In this document: positions 47,682-57,734 of the stretch, in pieces
How the letters are laid out: each line of letters opens with the position of its first letter
How positions within the stretch are numbered: position 1 is the first letter of the stretch
Assembly (NCBI RefSeq): GCF_963678635.1
Contig: NC_087066.1
Span: 12,446,517-12,510,516 of the forward strand
Length of the DNA stretch: 64,000 nt
Direction of reading: 5' to 3'
From: Symsagittifera roscoffensis
Taxonomy: Eukaryota > Xenacoelomorpha > Acoela > Convolutidae
The notes under the pieces: generated by a model
Told to the model about the DNA's origin: nothing
Seen by the model: only the letters and a program-made list of their open reading frames with translations
Database searches by the model: none
Program-made: the position numbers and the translations under genes

Positions 47682-50600
47682 ATGATAAAAGTCGAAAATG
47701 ACTATGAACCTGTTATATATGAACAACCTTTTTCATCACACATATATGAGAATCAATCAGAACTCCTTCAAAATTATTATATTGAACCCATCCATTCCAC
47801 ACCGACGACACAAAAAACTAATGAAATTAACACTACAAATCAACCCAATGAGAACGAAAAAACAAAATGCTTGAATACAAATCACATCTATCAAAACATA
47901 CAAAAAGAACAACCCAAAGAAAAAATTTGGACAATACCATTTCTTTTAGAAAGTCCAAGAAGCAAAGAATTTCAACCACCAGATCTTCAAATTGATTTTT
48001 TAATTGATTCAGGAGCAGAATCAAATATAATAAACATTCCCACATGGAATGAAATAAAAACCTTACACCCAAAGCTAACACCTCTTGAAACCTCCAGCAA
48101 ACTAGCAACAGCACAAGGATCAACATTAATAGACTACGGAAAAATTCAATTATTTCTTCTCCCCACAAGAACAATGGAGCAAAACAAAATTTTAACCAAA
48201 CCATTTAAACAAATATTCCATATCACTGATATTAAACACAATATCATTGGAATACCATTTATCTCTAAATATATACCAACAATCAACATCTTGAATAGTG
48301 AAATATTAATCAAAGATAAATATACAAAAACAAAAGACACATCCCTAACATTTTTTCAAAGATTAAATAAACAACCACCATTCTTTTCAAAATTTTACCC
48401 AATATATAACCAACAAAGAAAACACTTGAAACCACTATCAGGAAACATTTATAATTTTTCAATCAAACAAGTTCACCAATATGATAAAAAACAAAACAAA
48501 CAGAAATTTTATATGTCAGATTTTGAATTCAAACCTATTCATAAGTTTTTCAAAATCACAATCTCATCAATAAAATATTTGAAAAACTCGAATTCAGATA
48601 TTATTTCCTTACATGTATACAACAATACACCTTACCAAGTAACATTACCTTTAGGACTTTTAGGCTATTGCGAAACCAACGCTACAATATCACCAATACA
48701 CGAAAAAGCATATCGTGTAAATAATATACTCCAATTACTAGATATTTGCCAATCCACAATCCTTAATGAAGAATTATCTATAAATAAAATAATAAGTAAC
48801 GAAAACGGAAATACGGATTATTTCACAAAAACCCCATATTTCAAACCTACATTCAACATAAGTAACTACACAGAGAATCAACAGAAATTTTTAACAATGT
48901 TTAATTTCCAACATTCACAAATAACACAAGACGAATTTGAAAAACTAGCCAAACAGCTAATTAAATATTCATCAGTCTATGCAACATCCAAATTTGATGT
49001 TGGCAAAATCAGCTCATCACTACATCTCCCATTAAAACCAGACGCAGTTTTCAAAAAACAAAGAGCAAGTAAAGTACCAATTCACTTTTACGATAAAGTG
49101 AACAGATTACTCGACATTTTAGAACAATACAACATTATATCACCAGTAAACAAAGAAGAACAACCAAAAGGCAACACATTTATCAACCCTGTTATCATTC
49201 TAGCCAAAGGAGAATCATTAAAAATTGTTCTCGATGCTAGATACCTCAACTCACTCATAGATGAATCAAAGTGTAATTGGCCCATTGAACCAATTCAAGT
49301 TATTTTAACAAAAATAAACGGAAAATACTTTACCACCGCCGATATGAATAGTGCATATAATCAAATGCCATTAGATGAACAATCACGACGTTTAACACAA
49401 TTTGTTATTGGAAACCAACAATACGAATTCAACCGCTTATTCTATGGAATATCCATAGGACCAGCAGCATTTTCAGCTTTTATGAGCAAAATTTTTCGAC
49501 CACTAATACTCAAGAAAAACGCAATCACCTATTTAGACGATTTTTTTATGCAATCACAGACAAAAGAGGAAATGTTCAATGTTTTAGAACAATATCACCA
49601 AATACTTCAGAACGAAAATCTGAAGGCCGCCCCCGACAAATCACACTTCTTTTTGACAAGAGTTAAATTCTTAGGACATAATATAGAAAGGAAAACAATC
49701 ACTCCATTGAAATCACGTATAGACGCTATTCAAAAACTCCAACCACCAACAAATAAAAAGAAAATCCAAGAATTCCTCGGAATGTTAAACTTTTTAAGCA
49801 AATATGTTTATAAAATGCAATTATATCTACGACCATTCTATAATATACTTAGACAACAAAATAATTTTGAATGGAATACAGAACATCAAGCACGATTTGA
49901 AGAAATTAAAAAACTTGAACAAATTTCAAACACAATTCCAGATTCAAATCAACCATTTTATGCAATGTGCGATGCTTCGAACTTTGGCATCGGCGCAGCA
50001 TTATTACAATCACATAATGGTACAACTAAAATGAACCTCATATCAGCAAATTCTCGATTATTCACTCAAGCAGAGCTACGACTCTCAACTCTAATGAGAG
50101 AATGTACAGCCATAATATATACACTAACAGAATATGAATTTCTGATACTTGGATCAAAACATCCCACAGTTCTATTCACAGACCATAAACCAATCATCTT
50201 TTTTTTTACACAAAAGTCTAATCCAAACCACCGAGTTTATAGATTTCAACTAATTTTAATGAAATTCCCAAACTTACATATAGTTTGGACCGCAGGAAAA
50301 AATCTTGCATTACCAGACACCTTAAGTCGAAATACGCCACCTGAATTACTTACACGTAAAACCACAGTTGAAATACCCAAAAATATAAAATTCTACCTTG
50401 CAGAAAATGAAACATCACCCCGATTGGAATGCAAATATGCAGTAAAAACTGACGTTGAACAATCACAAATAAATAATTTACAACATTTCCCACTTTATTT
50501 AGATTGTCAAAATAATCACTATGAAGTTGATCTACTTGGAACATCAACTTTTAAACCAATCCCATATTCACAATGGATAAAAAATAACACCCAACAAAAA

Positions 50601-50777
50601 AGAATAAAACAACACCCGCCTAAAAAAGACCATTTTCCACTAATTGAAAAAGAAAATTTAACTGATAAAATAAACTTATCAGGACCACAAACAAACGATT
50701 CAAAATACACAATAAATCAAGTTTTTGACCTCCATGACCCGCTTGATACAATACCCTTATCTAAAATTAGAAATTGA
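47682..50777 (+). CDS. pol: protease, reverse transcriptase, RNase H (1031 codons from ATG)
   Basis: The aspartic protease motif DSGAES is at residues 109-114. Reverse transcriptase covers about 440-700, with the first catalytic Asp at 554 (TTADMNSAY) and the YLDD motif at 617-620. A connection region follows, then RNase H with D764 (CDAS), E807 (MREC), D834 (TDHK) and D879 (LPDTLS). The order and motifs are those of Ty3/gypsy pol. The enzymes copy the RNA genome to DNA in the particle, and the protease matures Gag and Pol. All catalytic residues are present, so this segment looks intact. The frame closes at TGA 50775-50777, while the integrase-coding frame is one register away. Confidence 0.95.
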   Translation: MIKVENDYEPVIYEQPFSSHIYENQSELLQNYYIEPIHSTPTTQKTNEINTTNQPNENEKTKCLNTNHIYQNIQKEQPKEKIWTIPFLLESPRSKEFQPPDLQIDFLIDSGAESNIINIPTWNEIKTLHPKLTPLETSSKLATAQGSTLIDYGKIQLFLLPTRTMEQNKILTKPFKQIFHITDIKHNIIGIPFISKYIPTINILNSEILIKDKYTKTKDTSLTFFQRLNKQPPFFSKFYPIYNQQRKHLKPLSGNIYNFSIKQVHQYDKKQNKQKFYMSDFEFKPIHKFFKITISSIKYLKNSNSDIISLHVYNNTPYQVTLPLGLLGYCETNATISPIHEKAYRVNNILQLLDICQSTILNEELSINKIISNENGNTDYFTKTPYFKPTFNISNYTENQQKFLTMFNFQHSQITQDEFEKLAKQLIKYSSVYATSKFDVGKISSSLHLPLKPDAVFKKQRASKVPIHFYDKVNRLLDILEQYNIISPVNKEEQPKGNTFINPVIILAKGESLKIVLDARYLNSLIDESKCNWPIEPIQVILTKINGKYFTTADMNSAYNQMPLDEQSRRLTQFVIGNQQYEFNRLFYGISIGPAAFSAFMSKIFRPLILKKNAITYLDDFFMQSQTKEEMFNVLEQYHQILQNENLKAAPDKSHFFLTRVKFLGHNIERKTITPLKSRIDAIQKLQPPTNKKKIQEFLGMLNFLSKYVYKMQLYLRPFYNILRQQNNFEWNTEHQARFEEIKKLEQISNTIPDSNQPFYAMCDASNFGIGAALLQSHNGTTKMNLISANSRLFTQAELRLSTLMRECTAIIYTLTEYEFLILGSKHPTVLFTDHKPIIFFFTQKSNPNHRVYRFQLILMKFPNLHIVWTAGKNLALPDTLSRNTPPELLTRKTTVEIPKNIKFYLAENETSPRLECKYAVKTDVEQSQINNLQHFPLYLDCQNNHYEVDLLGTSTFKPIPYSQWIKNNTQQKRIKQHPPKKDHFPLIEKENLTDKINLSGPQTNDSKYTINQVFDLHDPLDTIPLSKIRN

Positions 50778-52557
50778 AAACATTTTTCTCCCCCCAACAG
50801 AAACAATTACAATTTCAACACTGAAACAATAGCAAAACCTTGACCCAGTAATTCGACAACTGAAATCATGGCACAAATATAAAACTAAACCTATCAAAGC
50901 AGATTGAACTATTCTAGGAAACAAAACACTCCTCCGATATTTTCGAAAATTCAATAATACAACAATTAACGAAAACACAGACCTTCTAGAATACAAACTA
51001 AATGAATCTACAGTTCCCTGTCTCCCTTTAAGTATGATTCTCATAGCTTTTAATATTTCACATACACAAAATATTAAAGGACACTCTGGATCAGAAAAAA
51101 CATATTCAAATTTTATACAAAACTTTTATTTCCCAAATGCACCAATTTGGATAAAAGTACTATGCAAGGACTGTATAGTATGTCAACTGAATAAACCTTA
51201 CCCAAATCAAAAACAAATAGCACAAAAACAAGATTTTAAAGGACAAAGTTTGTACTTTAATCATCGTATCTCATTTGATACCAAAGGACCAATTTCACCC
51301 TCATCCGAAGGAAACTCCTACATTATGGTAATTGTTGACGCATTTACACATTATGTAGCACTTAACCCAGTACCACATTGTAACGCTTATTACGCTTACA
51401 CAACACTCTATGAACACTGGATAGCAAAATTCGGACTACCAGAAATTTTAGTTACAGACAACGGTACAGAATTCATAAATAATGAAATCATCACACTATG
51501 TCATTTATATAACATTAAACACAAACCACGTACATCTCACGCACCTTGGACAAACGGCTTAGTCGAAGGTATGAACCGTTCATTACAAGAATATCTCAGA
51601 TGTATCATCAATGGAAATGATACAAGATATACCGAATGGTCAGCAGATGTAAAACTATTTCCCTTAGCATATAATTCGCAAATCACGACAACTTTAGGAA
51701 TGTCACCATATGAAATGGTTTTTAACCAAAAGCCACGCAAACCAATAATGTTTACAGCAAACTCTCATAAAAACGCACAAGGTTATTGTCAACCAAATAA
51801 AGACTCAATTTGTTATAACCTACCATTACATACACACGATGAAGATCATTTTCATCACCCACAAATTCTTAAATTAGCCTCCGGTACACACACCGAATGG
51901 ATTTTAAACAGAGATAAAAAACACAATGAAATTTACCAAAAAGTAACAAAAAAGTTGTTACAAAGGCAAAATATTAATGAACAAATAAATTCACGCTTTA
52001 CACCAGCCTCCGATTTAAAAATTGGAACATTTGTTTTAATACCCAATTTTAATACTCAAAAAGGAATTTCAAAAAAGTTACAACCCCTTCGTAAAGGACC
52101 ATACCAAATAATTGCAAAACCCACTGATATCACATATAAAATCACCGACTCAGACAAAAAAGAAATCGTTCAACACCGAAATAACCTATTACCTTATTAT
52201 CCAAAAGAATACGCACTCCGCGAACTAACTCAATTATATTCTTTTACAGGTTTAAAAGTTATTCAAAATGACCCACATACGGAAAACATAACAAAGGAAC
52301 AAAATGATATTCACCTCGGAAATCAAAATACAAAATCAACCACCACAAAAAACAATACAAAATATCTAGATCAAAATACATCTCAAAAAGAAAGAAAAAA
52401 TAGAAAAATGACAGAACAAATAATACCCCAAGAACAAATCGACAAATCAGAACATAGAGAGTCTTCACGACTTAGAAATCAACCACGTAAAAATTATAAA
52501 TTATTCATCCCACAATCTAAAATATTAAAGAAAGTTGAATTTCAAAAACAACTTTAA
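50776..52557 (+). pseudogene. pol: integrase, with broken N-terminal linker
   Basis: From ATG 51034 there are 507 intact codons: zinc-binding HHCC (H10, H17, C47, C50), catalytic triad D82, D142 and E178 with the canonical 35-residue D-E spacing, a GPY/F-type motif (KGPY, about residue 355) and a Gln/Asn/Lys-rich tail. Integrase inserts the DNA copy and makes the 4-bp duplication. Upstream the same frame extends through the expected linker but contains TAG (50830-50832) and TGA (50905-50907), and it joins the protease-RT frame only by a register change near 50740-50790, where a C6 run lies. Whether the enzyme is made from the internal ATG is unknown. Confidence 0.9.
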
Positions 52558-53150
52558 TTCTACTTTTAATAATCTTTGCACCTCTGAAACATTTTACACT
52601 TTCAATTTTCAAGATAACATGCTGACAAACACGCAGCGATTCTAGTTCAAAATTAGCCAATAGGATTCATCCAATCCGTCACCTTCTATAACTTTAACAC
52701 AAACCAACTAGACGAAAAATATTAAACTCCAGGCATATCTATAACTATAACTCTACGACCTCCAGGTCAAAAATAAGCAAACCACTCCAACTTGACAACT
52801 AAAATAAATATCACCATAATATCATAACCCTCCCTTGTCTAATAAACCAAAGATCAACAATATTTCCCCAACTCAGACCTCAAATATCCCCCAAACAAAT
52901 ATGTTAAATTAGCCTAAAGTAAAAAAACGACCATTTTATTTAGCCTAAAGTATAAAAATCTCAAAAATACCCCAGATCATTTGACAAATGAAAATAAAGA
53001 CAAAGAAGACATCCCAATCACCATAAAAATTGCCCCCAACAATTTTTTACAAAACTCAACCCACTTGTCAAAAAACTAATAAATAATCCGACCACACTTG
53101 AAAATTGCCCCAAACAACAAAAAATATTCAATCACGAAGTCATTTCTTAA
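52558..53150 (+). other. Region between pol and the first post-pol ORF
   Basis: This is AT-rich with no significant ORF. Two near-identical TTTAGCCTAAAGTA motifs occur at about 52910-52945. It may hold splice acceptors for downstream ORFs, but no strong one is obvious until about 53342-53393. Confidence 0.45.
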
Positions 53151-53381
53151 ATGCTCTTCTATCAAACAGTCACTAAAATTATCAAAAACCTCAAACAATT
53201 TTTTACGATACTTGAAACTTTCATAATATTTCTTTTTGATATCCTTGAATCTTTTCTAATAATTTTAATCATTTTTTGTACTATTTTTTTAATTTTCTAC
53301 ACTATATTCGAACTTTTTCTCCAACTTTTAAAAACCCTTGATTATATCCACAGGTACGATTTATACAACTTGTCTAAATGA
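53151..53381 (+). CDS. Small hydrophobic ORF 1 (76 codons)
   Basis: It starts at ATG and ends TGA at 53379-53381. Residues about 18-65 are almost continuously hydrophobic (Phe, Ile, Leu), enough for one or two membrane helices. The flanks are Lys/Tyr-containing. The stop overlaps the start of the next ORF in the form ATGA. No family is recognised. Its position between integrase and the envelope-like genes, size and composition suggest a membrane accessory protein, but AT-rich sequence can produce such composition by chance. Confidence 0.4.
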   Translation: MLFYQTVTKIIKNLKQFFTILETFIIFLFDILESFLIILIIFCTIFLIFYTIFELFLQLLKTLDYIHRYDLYNLSK

Positions 53382-53554
53382 TACGAACTATTTTCAGTAG
53401 AACTGATATTTTTCTACTATTTGTAATTTTCATAAAATTTCTATCATCCCTCATTTTGACCATATGCAAATGTATAAAGAAAGCAATCATCACATTCGCT
53501 CTAGCAACAATCCTCCTAATTCTTTTCTTAGAAGAATACTATAATAAACATTAA
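53378..53554 (+). CDS. Small hydrophobic ORF 2 (58 codons)
   Basis: Its ATG overlaps the preceding TGA (ATGA at 53378-53381), the arrangement used for termination-reinitiation. The product has two hydrophobic segments separated by a basic, Cys-containing loop (TICKCIKKA) and ends with an acidic/Tyr tail. No family is recognised. A pyrimidine-rich AG at about 53382-53393 lies within its start region, so the site could also be a splice acceptor for downstream ORFs. Confidence 0.4.
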   Translation: MIRTIFSRTDIFLLFVIFIKFLSSLILTICKCIKKAIITFALATILLILFLEEYYNKH

Positions 53555-53574
53555 CTTTTTCACTAAAAGAATAG

Positions 53575-54150
53575 ACCAAAAAGCTATCAAAAATTGCTAC
53601 CCAACAGTCACAAAGTCAGTCTTCACCGACATCATCCCAAGATAACCCAACAACACCTTCAACTACCCAAAATCCTCAAACATCTACACGAATTTCCTTT
53701 CAAGATAACCCATACACTTTTGAAGAACGACACGCTCGTTTATCAGAACCACTAGAACCAGTTCAACGACAAGCACCTCTAAGCGAACCAACATATAACT
53801 TATACCCAACACTACCACAAGAATTAAGTAGAATAAGAAATCCTAGTCAAAACCAAAATACAGTCGAAATAAATAGACAAATTATACATCCTCGACGAAA
53901 CAGAAATTTTCAAACTCCCCGAGTTCATTTTGACATACCTCAATCCCCATCACAAAACACTCCAGAAAACCCCATTGGTATATTACCAGAAACCCCTACG
54001 CTTCTTTCACAACGTAGCACCTCAAGCCTACCATCAGATTACTTAGGTTCAACACCAACATCTGAACAAATACGTGAAAATCCCTTTAACCCCCCAAAAC
54101 CAGGCATCACGACTACCATATTGGACAACACATTCATTTACACAAGGTGA
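53575..54150 (+). CDS. Pro/Ser/Gln-rich ORF, N-terminal part, no ATG
   Basis: The frame is open from after TAG 53572-53574 to TGA 54148-54150 (191 codons) with a low-complexity Pro, Ser, Thr, Gln content and no ATG near its start. It may be entered by splicing (an AG lies near 53612), or this copy has lost its start. It continues in the next frame, where the same composition runs on from about 54041, so a register change near C6 and A4 runs at about 54090-54105 is likely. No domain is recognised. Confidence 0.5.
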   Translation, partial: TKKLSKIATQQSQSQSSPTSSQDNPTTPSTTQNPQTSTRISFQDNPYTFEERHARLSEPLEPVQRQAPLSEPTYNLYPTLPQELSRIRNPSQNQNTVEINRQIIHPRRNRNFQTPRVHFDIPQSPSQNTPENPIGILPETPTLLSQRSTSSLPSDYLGSTPTSEQIRENPFNPPKPGITTTILDNTFIYTR

Positions 54151-54709
54151 ACTAAATTTAGTCAATGATCCAATAGATATTTCTACGGATACAACAACAT
54201 CCTCATCACTACCAGAAACATTATCACTACCATCAACACCATCAATAAGCCAGATTTCACCACCACCTTTTAACTTAAATTTTCCAAATAATCTCGACGC
54301 CAGATATCGAGAACAATCATCAACAAATATCCCTTTAAGACTAGATTGGAATACATTTACAGCCCCTCCACCATTATTTGGACAACATCTAGAAAGTAAT
54401 CGCCTTCACAACTGGGCACTTAATAGATTACAATACCGACAAGACATTCACGACGATATCCGTGATCACAATATCCAAATACTCCAACAAAACAGTTTAC
54501 AATTAAAGTTTGAAATCACAGTTAAATTAAACAACATTACTCAACATCCCTACCCATTAAACCCACCAAACATAACAGCTCAATCACTACCACCACCATT
54601 TATAACCACTGAAGTAATATATAAATACGACAGATATACCAAAAAGACAATTGGTTACATCACATTTTATAACCCAAACGCAGGATTATCATACACATGT
54701 ATATTCTAA
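54041..54709 (+). CDS. Pro/Ser-rich ORF, C-terminal part, ahead of envelope
   Basis: The frame is open from 54041 to TAA 54707-54709 and overlaps the envelope ATG by 13 nt. The first half is Thr/Ser/Pro-rich. The second half is more ordered, with the block LQLKFEITVKLNNITQHPYP and a Tyr/Lys-rich end. No family is recognised. Together with the upstream part it would give a protein of roughly 380 residues, tightly packed against the envelope ORF, which suggests joint expression. Confidence 0.5.
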
Positions 54710-57315
54710 AATTATTAATTTTTCTCCAACTCCTTTTTCTAATAATCTCAAATCAAAACATAAACCCTTCTCCCCGCACAGGACCCCAAGATTTATTAGT
54801 AACACATTACGATTGTGAAGAAAACGAACAAAAAACACTACATAAGTATGCAATAAATCAAGTATCACAATGCGAAACAGAACCCCAAGCCATAGAAACT
54901 ACAAATGAAATAGCAACACTTTATTCAAAAGCCCGAGCAACTACAGTTATAGGATATAAATTCACAGCAACATTTTCTGAAAAGAAAGTACATTGTTCAC
55001 AAGTCTCAAACGGAAATAAAAACCGACTTGACCATGAATCATTCTACCAGAGTAATATAGAACGACTTTTACATCTCAATCCCGAAGATTGTAATAACGA
55101 GTTACTCCGACTAAACATCACAAAAAATAAAAACACAGATAGAAAGTTAGTATATTTCCAAGTTTTTTCAGATTCTGTACATCAAGCAGAACTTGAAAGA
55201 TATCAAGGACATATAAAATTAGATGAAAAGTACCCATATAACGGCGCACACGGACGATTAACCTATGACATGCACGATGAACACTGGATACCACACATTG
55301 GTATAAATGACCCATCAAACTGCAAAGCAGACACAAAAAATAAAGGATACCAAGAAATAATGTTTTTCGATTGGAAAATACAACTCGAAAAAATACAACT
55401 CACACGAGATTTATCAGACAACACAATGATTTATCAAGGAATTAGATTACCTTGTAAAAACTACCAAGGTTATTGCGACCCTACAACAAGAACACAAGCA
55501 ACAATTGTTTGGTTCCCCGAAGACACATGTACAACATTTCAAGTAGCAAAAATACACGCTCGTATGATAAAATTTCACGAAAAATATTTTATACAATCAA
55601 TACCATATGAACAAGGAAATCCATTACGAAAAATAAGTTCTAATTTTAGAAACATTCAAAATATAGAAAATAAATTAACACGTTTTCAAATATATCAGGA
55701 AACAGAACTTGCATGTAAATACAGAAACCCACTTCATAAAACACAATACTCCGAAATATTAGTTGAATACGAAAATGGATTCGACATGACCACTGGAAAA
55801 ATAAAAGTCGACCCATACGCCACAAGTCATCCCCTAAATGAAGGAACATCATATATACCAGTTAATTTTCAAAAGAATACAGGTCAACCTGGTGGACATT
55901 TAAAGCCCCAAGACGATCAAAGTACACGTTTACAAGAACTATCACTAATGAATAGTACATATTTTGGTAATATCCACTATGTTATTCACTTAGATATGAA
56001 ACTAGACTACACGATTAGCCGAATTTTTCAAGAAATGTCACTCTCCGAATTAGAAACACTACACCAACTATGCGAATTAGAAAGAACACAAATATTACAA
56101 TCACTTGCACTAGCAGTATTAAAAATACCCTACGCAGGATATTTACTATCAGGAAATAGATCAAATTTTTTAGACTATGATGGAAACATCTTATGTATTT
56201 ATACTTGTACTAAAAAAGTATCACCACTATACGTTTTTGAAGATAAACGATGCTATAAAAGAATCCCTATCTTTTATAAGAATAAAGTACATTTCGTTGA
56301 CACACTTTCACGAAGAACCTATTTCTGGGATACCGCAGTCCCATGTGGATCAGAAAATAGCAACAACGTAGTACAACTAAACCCTGATGAAGATAAATAT
56401 TACCTTCTCACCCCATATCCCACATTAATGCAATCACTCAAAAAATTTTCACCAGAAAGCGTTCGCGCTATCGCTCGAAACCCAAATATAGACTTACAAT
56501 CAATAGGAATATACTCAAAATCAGATATTCAACATCACATTAGAACACAACAATTCCAAGAATTATTAACACAAATGGACACAATACAAAGACAATCAAT
56601 TGACCAAAACTTACGCAAACTTGCCGAAACCGCAGGATTTGCTGACATCTATACGCAAGACTATAGCGGATATTTTAAAGACATTAAAGATTATATATAT
56701 CTAAACGGTGAAAAATACCGTCCCCAAGATATATCACCTATCAATATTTTTAGCTTTGTTACACTCAAGAATGAAATTCTTGATTTTCTAGGATGGCCCT
56801 ACTACATCTTAGAAAAACTGACTATTTTATACGCAATGTTTAACTTTATTGGATTTCTTTTTTCACTCTTAAAAGGAATCTATAACACATGTGCTATACA
56901 CACACAAGTCAATAGACAAGCAAGTGTAGCACGCATACTATTTGCAGGATTTTTTGGAATCTTTTCTACATCTATAAACAAAATTCTTTTAGACGCACAA
57001 ATAAAAGAATATAACACAAAAATAGCAACAAGACAGAACACATACGACGAAGAACATAACAATGTAGACACAACACCAACAGCACCACAGTTACCACCCC
57101 TACCACATAACCATCCATTATCCCTAGTCCCACGTAATTTTCGAAATTTAGCCATAACACATAATCAAAATTTTAGACCAACCATATCACAAAGTCCCAT
57201 CCAACATATAATGCCACACCACTCACAAGATGAAAATACTTATGAACAAATTATAGAACAACCCCATACCACCGCTTTTCAGTCTCAAAATAATAATTTT
57301 TTTAGCCCACTATGA
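54697..57315 (+). CDS. Envelope-like membrane glycoprotein (872 codons)
   Basis: An intact ORF from ATG to TGA. Residues 1-20 form a typical signal peptide (YILKLLIFLQLLFLIIS). The long ectodomain has many cysteines, beginning with a Cys at about 40 in a YDC motif and a second after VSQC, then an HCSQ motif. Several N-glycosylation sequons are present. Near the C-terminus lie a hydrophobic pair of segments (about 697-727 and 744-764), then a Pro/His/Gln-rich tail. Position, signal peptide and membrane anchor fit a retroviral-type envelope. The N-terminal DC...VxxC...LY pattern recalls glycoproteins of chuvirus-like negative-strand RNA viruses, but this is recollection of a pattern, not a verified match. 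Confidence 0.75.
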   Translation: MYILKLLIFLQLLFLIISNQNINPSPRTGPQDLLVTHYDCEENEQKTLHKYAINQVSQCETEPQAIETTNEIATLYSKARATTVIGYKFTATFSEKKVHCSQVSNGNKNRLDHESFYQSNIERLLHLNPEDCNNELLRLNITKNKNTDRKLVYFQVFSDSVHQAELERYQGHIKLDEKYPYNGAHGRLTYDMHDEHWIPHIGINDPSNCKADTKNKGYQEIMFFDWKIQLEKIQLTRDLSDNTMIYQGIRLPCKNYQGYCDPTTRTQATIVWFPEDTCTTFQVAKIHARMIKFHEKYFIQSIPYEQGNPLRKISSNFRNIQNIENKLTRFQIYQETELACKYRNPLHKTQYSEILVEYENGFDMTTGKIKVDPYATSHPLNEGTSYIPVNFQKNTGQPGGHLKPQDDQSTRLQELSLMNSTYFGNIHYVIHLDMKLDYTISRIFQEMSLSELETLHQLCELERTQILQSLALAVLKIPYAGYLLSGNRSNFLDYDGNILCIYTCTKKVSPLYVFEDKRCYKRIPIFYKNKVHFVDTLSRRTYFWDTAVPCGSENSNNVVQLNPDEDKYYLLTPYPTLMQSLKKFSPESVRAIARNPNIDLQSIGIYSKSDIQHHIRTQQFQELLTQMDTIQRQSIDQNLRKLAETAGFADIYTQDYSGYFKDIKDYIYLNGEKYRPQDISPINIFSFVTLKNEILDFLGWPYYILEKLTILYAMFNFIGFLFSLLKGIYNTCAIHTQVNRQASVARILFAGFFGIFSTSINKILLDAQIKEYNTKIATRQNTYDEEHNNVDTTPTAPQLPPLPHNHPLSLVPRNFRNLAITHNQNFRPTISQSPIQHIMPHHSQDENTYEQIIEQPHTTAFQSQNNNFFSPL

Positions 57316-57734
57316 GCCGACAACTTGGATCCCTACACCGATCAAATTCCCACCCAACCAACCTCACCACTCCAATCCCAATAATACCACTTTTTGCTTT
57401 TCCGCCACCCGATTTCCCCACCAGTAATGTAACATCCGGCATGAATTCCGATACTAATTCACACATCTCAGTTTTATACTCCATCTCACAACTCAATAAC
57501 CCGAATATTGAAACCCCCGATGAATTTCCGACTCTGAACCATCTCCATCAAATAATTTTCACACCAATTCCTCAAATTTTTCCCAACCCCCTTTTCAACC
57601 CATACTACCAAATAACCCTGACCCAACCAATTCTACACCCTCTTATGCTTCCCAAGTCACTCCAACCTACTCCTCACTTCAATCAGACCAATCATCTCAT
57701 TCTCCAGACACCCCCCGAATCTCCCCAGAACTAG
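57312..57734 (+). CDS. Post-envelope ORF, N-terminal part (140 codons)
   Basis: Its ATG overlaps the envelope TGA as ATGA (57312-57315). It encodes a Pro/Ser/Asn/Ile-rich, low-complexity product and ends at TAG 57732-57734. The frame one register away is open from 57524 onward with very similar composition and then becomes a longer, ordered protein, so a register change somewhere between 57524 and 57734 is likely. No family is recognised. Confidence 0.5.
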   Translation: MSRQLGSLHRSNSHPTNLTTPIPIIPLFAFPPPDFPTSNVTSGMNSDTNSHISVLYSISQLNNPNIETPDEFPTLNHLHQIIFTPIPQIFPNPLFNPYYQITLTQPILHPLMLPKSLQPTPHFNQTNHLILQTPPESPQN

